16,718 bases of DNA from Izemoplasma sp964435595 (GTDB lineage Bacteria > Bacillota_I > Bacilli_A > Izemoplasmatales > Izemoplasmataceae), in contig CAYSZV010000033.1 in NCBI GenBank assembly GCA_964435595.1, positions 1 through 16,718 on the forward strand. The letters run 5' to 3'. How positions within the stretch are numbered: the stretch's first letter is position 1; each line of letters starts with the position of its first letter. Shown in pieces: positions 13,413 through 16,718 of the stretch. The notes beneath the pieces were generated by a model. The model was not told the DNA's origin and searched no databases. It worked only from the letters and a program-made list of their open reading frames with translations. The translations under genes and the position numbers were made by a program.

Positions 13413-15181
13413 TGAATAAAGAAAGAATGACAATATTGGTTTGTGGTGGTACTGGATGTATTGCTTCACAATCAAACGAAATGGTTACACAATTAAAAGA
13501 TAGATTAGCCGAACTAGACATGGATAACGAAGTAACTGTAATCAAAACAGGATGCTTTGGATTTTGTGGACAAGGTCCAATCATTAAAATACAACCAGAT
13601 AACGTTTTTTATGTACAAGTACAATTAACTGATATTGATGAAATCATCAATGAACACATTGTCAAAGGTCGCATCGTAGAACGTTTATTGTTTGTAGATC
13701 CAAAGGATAAAGAATTAATCAAAGAGCATAAAGATATGGACTTTTATAAAAAACAATATCGTATTGCTCTACGTAACTGTGGATTCATCAATCCAGAGAA
13801 TATCGCTGAATATATTGCTGTAAAAGGTTATGAAGCTTTAGCAGTAGCACTTTCAGAAGATACACCCGAAGGTATTATTCAAAAAATCAAAGATTCAAAA
13901 TTAAGAGGTCGTGGTGGTGGTGGATTCCCTACAGGTTTAAAGTGGGAACTAACTGCGAAACAACCTCAAGAACAAAAATATGTAATTTGTAATGCTGATG
14001 AAGGGGATCCAGGAGCATTCATGGATCGTTCCATCTTAGAAGGGGATCCTCATAGTGTCATCGAAGCAATGGTAATTGCTGGATATGCAATGGGTGCAAA
14101 TACTGGAATTGTTTATATCAGAGCAGAATACCCGCTAGCTATTCATAGACTTGAAACAGCAATCGAACAATCTAGAGAATACGGATTTCTTGGAAACAAC
14201 ATATTCGGTTCAGACTTTAGTTTTGATATTGAAGTGCGTCTTGGAGCTGGAGCATTCGTATGTGGTGAAGAAACTGCACTAATTAACTCAATCCAAGGAA
14301 GACGTGGGGAACCAACTAAAAAACCCCCATTCCCAAGTGAAAAAGGATTCAAAGATTTACCGACAAGTGTAAATAACGTCGAAACATTCGCCAATATCGC
14401 TCCAATCTTATTAAATGGTAGTACATGGTTCTCAAGTATAGGAACTGAAAACTCAAAAGGTACAAAAGTATTCGCATTGGCTGGTAAAATTAATAACATC
14501 GGACTTGTAGAAGTACCAATGGGAACGACTTTAAGAGAAATCGTTTATGATATCGGTGGAGGAATCATCGATGGCAAAGAATTTAAAGCAGTTCAAACTG
14601 GTGGACCTTCAGGTGGAGTTATCACCGCAGAAGATTTGGATACTCCAATTGATTATGAATCATTAAAAGCTATCGGAAGTATGATGGGATCAGGTGGAAT
14701 GATCATCTTAGATGAGGATGACGATATGGTAGAAATTTCAAAATTTTATCTAGACTTCACACAAGATGAGTCATGCGGAAAATGTACTCCTTGTCGAATT
14801 GGGACAAAAAGAATGTTTGAAATTTTAGAACGCCTGACTAACTTGGAAGGACATCCTGAAGATTTGGATACACTTGAAGATTTAGCACATAATATCAAGA
14901 ATAGTAGTTTATGTGGATTAGGGCAATCTGCTCCAAATCCTGTACTTAGTACTTTGAAATATTTTAGAAATGAATATGAAGATTATGCTTATCGTAGAAT
15001 CAAACGTTCTTATACAATCATCGAAGAGAAATGTATTGGGTGTACAAAATGTGCTAGAGTATGTCCTGTCGAATGTATTACAGGAAAAGTAAAAGTTCCA
15101 CACATTATCGATGAATCAGCATGCATTGCATGCGGGGCTTGTTATGACGCATGTCGCTTTGACGCGATCATGAAGCCTTAG
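13412..15181 (+). CDS. hndC: NuoF-like flavoprotein (NAD(P)H-binding) subunit of [FeFe] hydrogenase
   Basis: The 589-aa protein has, in order: a [2Fe-2S] thioredoxin-like domain (Cys11, 16, 48, 52); a NuoF core with FMN loop 'RGRGGGGFPTG' (165-175), the NADH-site 'CNADEGDPGAFMDR' (193-206) and 'VCGEETALINSIQGRRGEP'; an N3-type [4Fe-4S] site (Cys455, 458, 461 in 'SCGKCTPC', and Cys501); and a C-terminal two-cluster ferredoxin domain (Cys541, 544, 547, 551; then 571, 574, 577, 581). The second ferredoxin motif has Arg where Pro is usual ('CYDACRFDAI'). The subunit oxidises NAD(P)H and in related complexes couples this to ferredoxin during flavin-linked bifurcation. GGAGGT lies 6 nt before the ATG. 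Length and domain order match HndC/HydB. Confidence 0.93.
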   Translation: MNKERMTILVCGGTGCIASQSNEMVTQLKDRLAELDMDNEVTVIKTGCFGFCGQGPIIKIQPDNVFYVQVQLTDIDEIINEHIVKGRIVERLLFVDPKDKELIKEHKDMDFYKKQYRIALRNCGFINPENIAEYIAVKGYEALAVALSEDTPEGIIQKIKDSKLRGRGGGGFPTGLKWELTAKQPQEQKYVICNADEGDPGAFMDRSILEGDPHSVIEAMVIAGYAMGANTGIVYIRAEYPLAIHRLETAIEQSREYGFLGNNIFGSDFSFDIEVRLGAGAFVCGEETALINSIQGRRGEPTKKPPFPSEKGFKDLPTSVNNVETFANIAPILLNGSTWFSSIGTENSKGTKVFALAGKINNIGLVEVPMGTTLREIVYDIGGGIIDGKEFKAVQTGGPSGGVITAEDLDTPIDYESLKAIGSMMGSGGMIILDEDDDMVEISKFYLDFTQDESCGKCTPCRIGTKRMFEILERLTNLEGHPEDLDTLEDLAHNIKNSSLCGLGQSAPNPVLSTLKYFRNEYEDYAYRRIKRSYTIIEEKCIGCTKCARVCPVECITGKVKVPHIIDESACIACGACYDACRFDAIMKP

Positions 15182-15191
15182 GAGGTATACT

Positions 15192-16718
15192 ATGAAAATG
15201 ATAAACATTGTAATAAATAACAAAAAACTTCAAGTACCTGAAGGTACTACAATTTTAGAAGCATCAAAATTAGTAGGTGTTGAAATACCAACACTTTGTC
15301 ACTTAGACTTACATAACTTTGGTGTTGTCAATCAAGTTGCATCTTGCCGTATTTGTGTTGTTGAAGTAGAAGGTCGCGCAGCATTAGCTCCTTCTTGTGC
15401 TGAAAAAGTATATGAAGGAATGAATGTTAGAACAGATAGCCTCAAAGCTATCAGTGCAAGACGTTCAAACCTAGAGTTATTATTAAGTAACCACCCGTTC
15501 GATTGTTTAACATGCATGAAAAACCTTCAATGCGAACTACAATCATTGGCGGATCAACTAAATATTAAACAAATACATGCAAGAGGGGAACGAATGGATT
15601 ATCCATTGGATTTAACATCTAATGCAATCGTAAAAGATCCAAACAAATGTGTTATGTGCCGTCGTTGTGAAACAATGTGTAACGATGTACAAACAGTTGG
15701 TGTATTAAGTGCAATCAATCGCGGATTTAACGTTGTTGTTGCCCCTGCATTTAACTTAGATATGATTGAAACATCTTGTACGTACTGTGGACAATGTGTT
15801 GCTGTTTGTCCTACAGCTGCATTGACAGAGCGTCATGATTCTACTAGGATTTGGCGTGCATTATCAAGAGAAAGAATTCATACAGTAGTGCAAGTTGCTC
15901 CTGCTGTTCGTGTTGCAATCGGTGAAATGTTTGGTATGGAACCGGGTTCAATATCAACTGGAAAAATGATTACTGCTCTAAGACGACTAGGATTCGATTC
16001 AGTATTTGATACAAACTTTGGGGCAGACTTAACAATTATGGAAGAAGCTAGAGAATTGGTTCATAGAATTCAGCATGGTGGAAGATTACCAATGTTGACA
16101 TCATGTTGTCCTGCTTGGGTTAAATTCTTTGAACATCAATTCCCAGAAATGCTCGATATTCCATCTACTTGCAAATCACCACAAACAATGCTTGGTGCTA
16201 TCGCAAAATCATACTATGCTGAAAAAATGGATATTGAAGTAAAAAATATGAGAGTAGTATCAATCATGCCTTGTGTTGCAAAAAAAGCCGAAAGTGCAAG
16301 ACCAGAGTTATCAAAAGAAGATTCTTTACACGTTGATTATGTATTAAGTACTCGTGAATTTGGTAGAATGATCAAAGAAGCTGGAATTGACTTCACTACA
16401 TTAGAAGATGGAGAATTTGACAACATCTTAGGAGAGTCTACTGGTGCTGCAGCAATCTTCGGAACAACTGGTGGAGTAATTGAAGCAGCTGTACGTACAG
16501 CACACAATTTGATTACTGGTGAAGAATTGCAAGGAGATAAATTAGATTTCAAAGAACTACGTGGATTTGAAGGTATTCGTGAGGCAACAGTTACAATCGG
16601 TGATTTAGAATTAAACATCGGAATTGCTCACGGCCTTGGAAATGCTAGAAAATTACTTGAAGATATAAAAGCTGGAAAATCACACTATCATGCAATTGAA
16701 ATCATGGCATGTCCTGGT
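15192..16718 (+). CDS. hndD: [FeFe] hydrogenase catalytic subunit (partial, runs off the window)
   Basis: The frame opens with an ATG at 15192 (AGGAGGT 5 nt upstream, 10 nt after the hndC stop) and stays open for 509 codons to the edge. Order of sites: [2Fe-2S] (Cys36, 52, 55, 69); His-ligated [4Fe-4S] 'HPFDCLTC' (His101, Cys105, 108, 114); two [4Fe-4S] (Cys153, 156, 159, 163 and Cys196, 199, 202, 206); and the H-domain with L1 'TSCCPAW' (303-309) and L2 'MPCVAKKAE' (359-367). L3 begins with 'IMACPG', where the window ends. L1 holds the proton-relay Cys306. This is the M3-type, group A layout of NAD(P)H/ferredoxin-linked, probably bifurcating hydrogenases. It reduces protons to H2, or the reverse, in the cytoplasm and is very oxygen-sensitive. 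No maturation genes (hydEFG) are in view. Confidence 0.95.
   Translation, partial: MKMINIVINNKKLQVPEGTTILEASKLVGVEIPTLCHLDLHNFGVVNQVASCRICVVEVEGRAALAPSCAEKVYEGMNVRTDSLKAISARRSNLELLLSNHPFDCLTCMKNLQCELQSLADQLNIKQIHARGERMDYPLDLTSNAIVKDPNKCVMCRRCETMCNDVQTVGVLSAINRGFNVVVAPAFNLDMIETSCTYCGQCVAVCPTAALTERHDSTRIWRALSRERIHTVVQVAPAVRVAIGEMFGMEPGSISTGKMITALRRLGFDSVFDTNFGADLTIMEEARELVHRIQHGGRLPMLTSCCPAWVKFFEHQFPEMLDIPSTCKSPQTMLGAIAKSYYAEKMDIEVKNMRVVSIMPCVAKKAESARPELSKEDSLHVDYVLSTREFGRMIKEAGIDFTTLEDGEFDNILGESTGAAAIFGTTGGVIEAAVRTAHNLITGEELQGDKLDFKELRGFEGIREATVTIGDLELNIGIAHGLGNARKLLEDIKAGKSHYHAIEIMACPG

Noticed and set aside
16337..16618. Minus-strand frame within hndD
   Set aside because: Antisense shadow of the hydrogenase H-domain, which has an unbroken plus-strand frame with the catalytic motifs.
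1..16718. Mobile elements, CRISPR arrays, tRNA or rRNA genes, toxin-antitoxin pairs
   Set aside because: I looked for regular repeats, transposase or integrase motifs and cloverleaf patterns and found none. The XRE gene's partner is a membrane protein, which does not resemble a toxin of the HigB, RelE or HipA type.

Overview
The window comes from an AT-rich, Gram-positive-type anaerobe or fermenter. Shine-Dalgarno sites are strong (AAGGAG, GGAGGT) and several promoters have an extended -10 (TGNTATAAT). TGA is used as a stop (for example at 201-203 and at the end of the histidine kinase) and Trp is TGG, so this is the standard bacterial code and not the Mycoplasma code. My inference is a low-GC Firmicute or a deep Mollicutes-related lineage (Izemoplasma, Haloplasma or Erysipelotrichia-like). 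A 10-N run at 12048-12057 shows that this is a draft or scaffolded assembly.

Left part (1-3240). The window opens with the last 66 codons of an oligopeptide-type ABC transporter solute-binding protein on the plus strand. A perfect 12-bp bidirectional terminator separates it from a convergent acidic lipoprotein gene. Next comes an isolated gene for a very acidic 149-aa protein with its own promoter and terminator. A three-gene minus-strand operon follows: a four-helix membrane protein, a 70-aa XRE regulator and a 214-aa soluble protein of unknown function. A textbook promoter (TTGACA-N17-TACAAT) drives it.

Middle (3238-9837). A minus-strand operon encodes an SGNH/GDSL hydrolase, an ABC-F ATPase and a ThpR-type 2H phosphoesterase. 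Divergent from it is a membrane fatty-acid desaturase with all three His boxes. Its promoter carries a clean inverted repeat (TACTATG-N5-CATAGTA) over the expected transcription start. A shared terminator ends both the desaturase and the convergent tdh-kbl operon. That operon converts threonine to glycine and acetyl-CoA and yields NADH. Its promoter has a cre-like site just downstream of the -10.

Right part (9838-16718). After a 396-nt gene-free stretch comes a CitA/CitB-type two-component system on the minus strand. The kinase gene is interrupted by the assembly gap exactly where an extracytoplasmic sensor domain would lie. A very AT-rich 374-nt divergent intergenic region separates it from hndABCD on the plus strand. 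This operon encodes an [FeFe] hydrogenase of the NAD(P)H/ferredoxin-linked, electron-bifurcating type: a NuoE-like subunit, a small [2Fe-2S]-like subunit, a NuoF-like flavoprotein with a C-terminal 2x[4Fe-4S] domain, and the catalytic subunit. The last gene runs off the window at its third H-cluster motif.

Taken together, the genes suggest amino-acid and peptide fermentation (peptide uptake, threonine cleavage) with NADH disposed of as H2. The oxygen-dependent desaturase sits oddly with an oxygen-sensitive hydrogenase. I see no mobile element, CRISPR array, tRNA or rRNA. I see no convincingly new multi-gene system either; the least explained parts are the XRE/membrane/unknown operon, the desaturase operator and the kinase-hydrogenase intergenic region.
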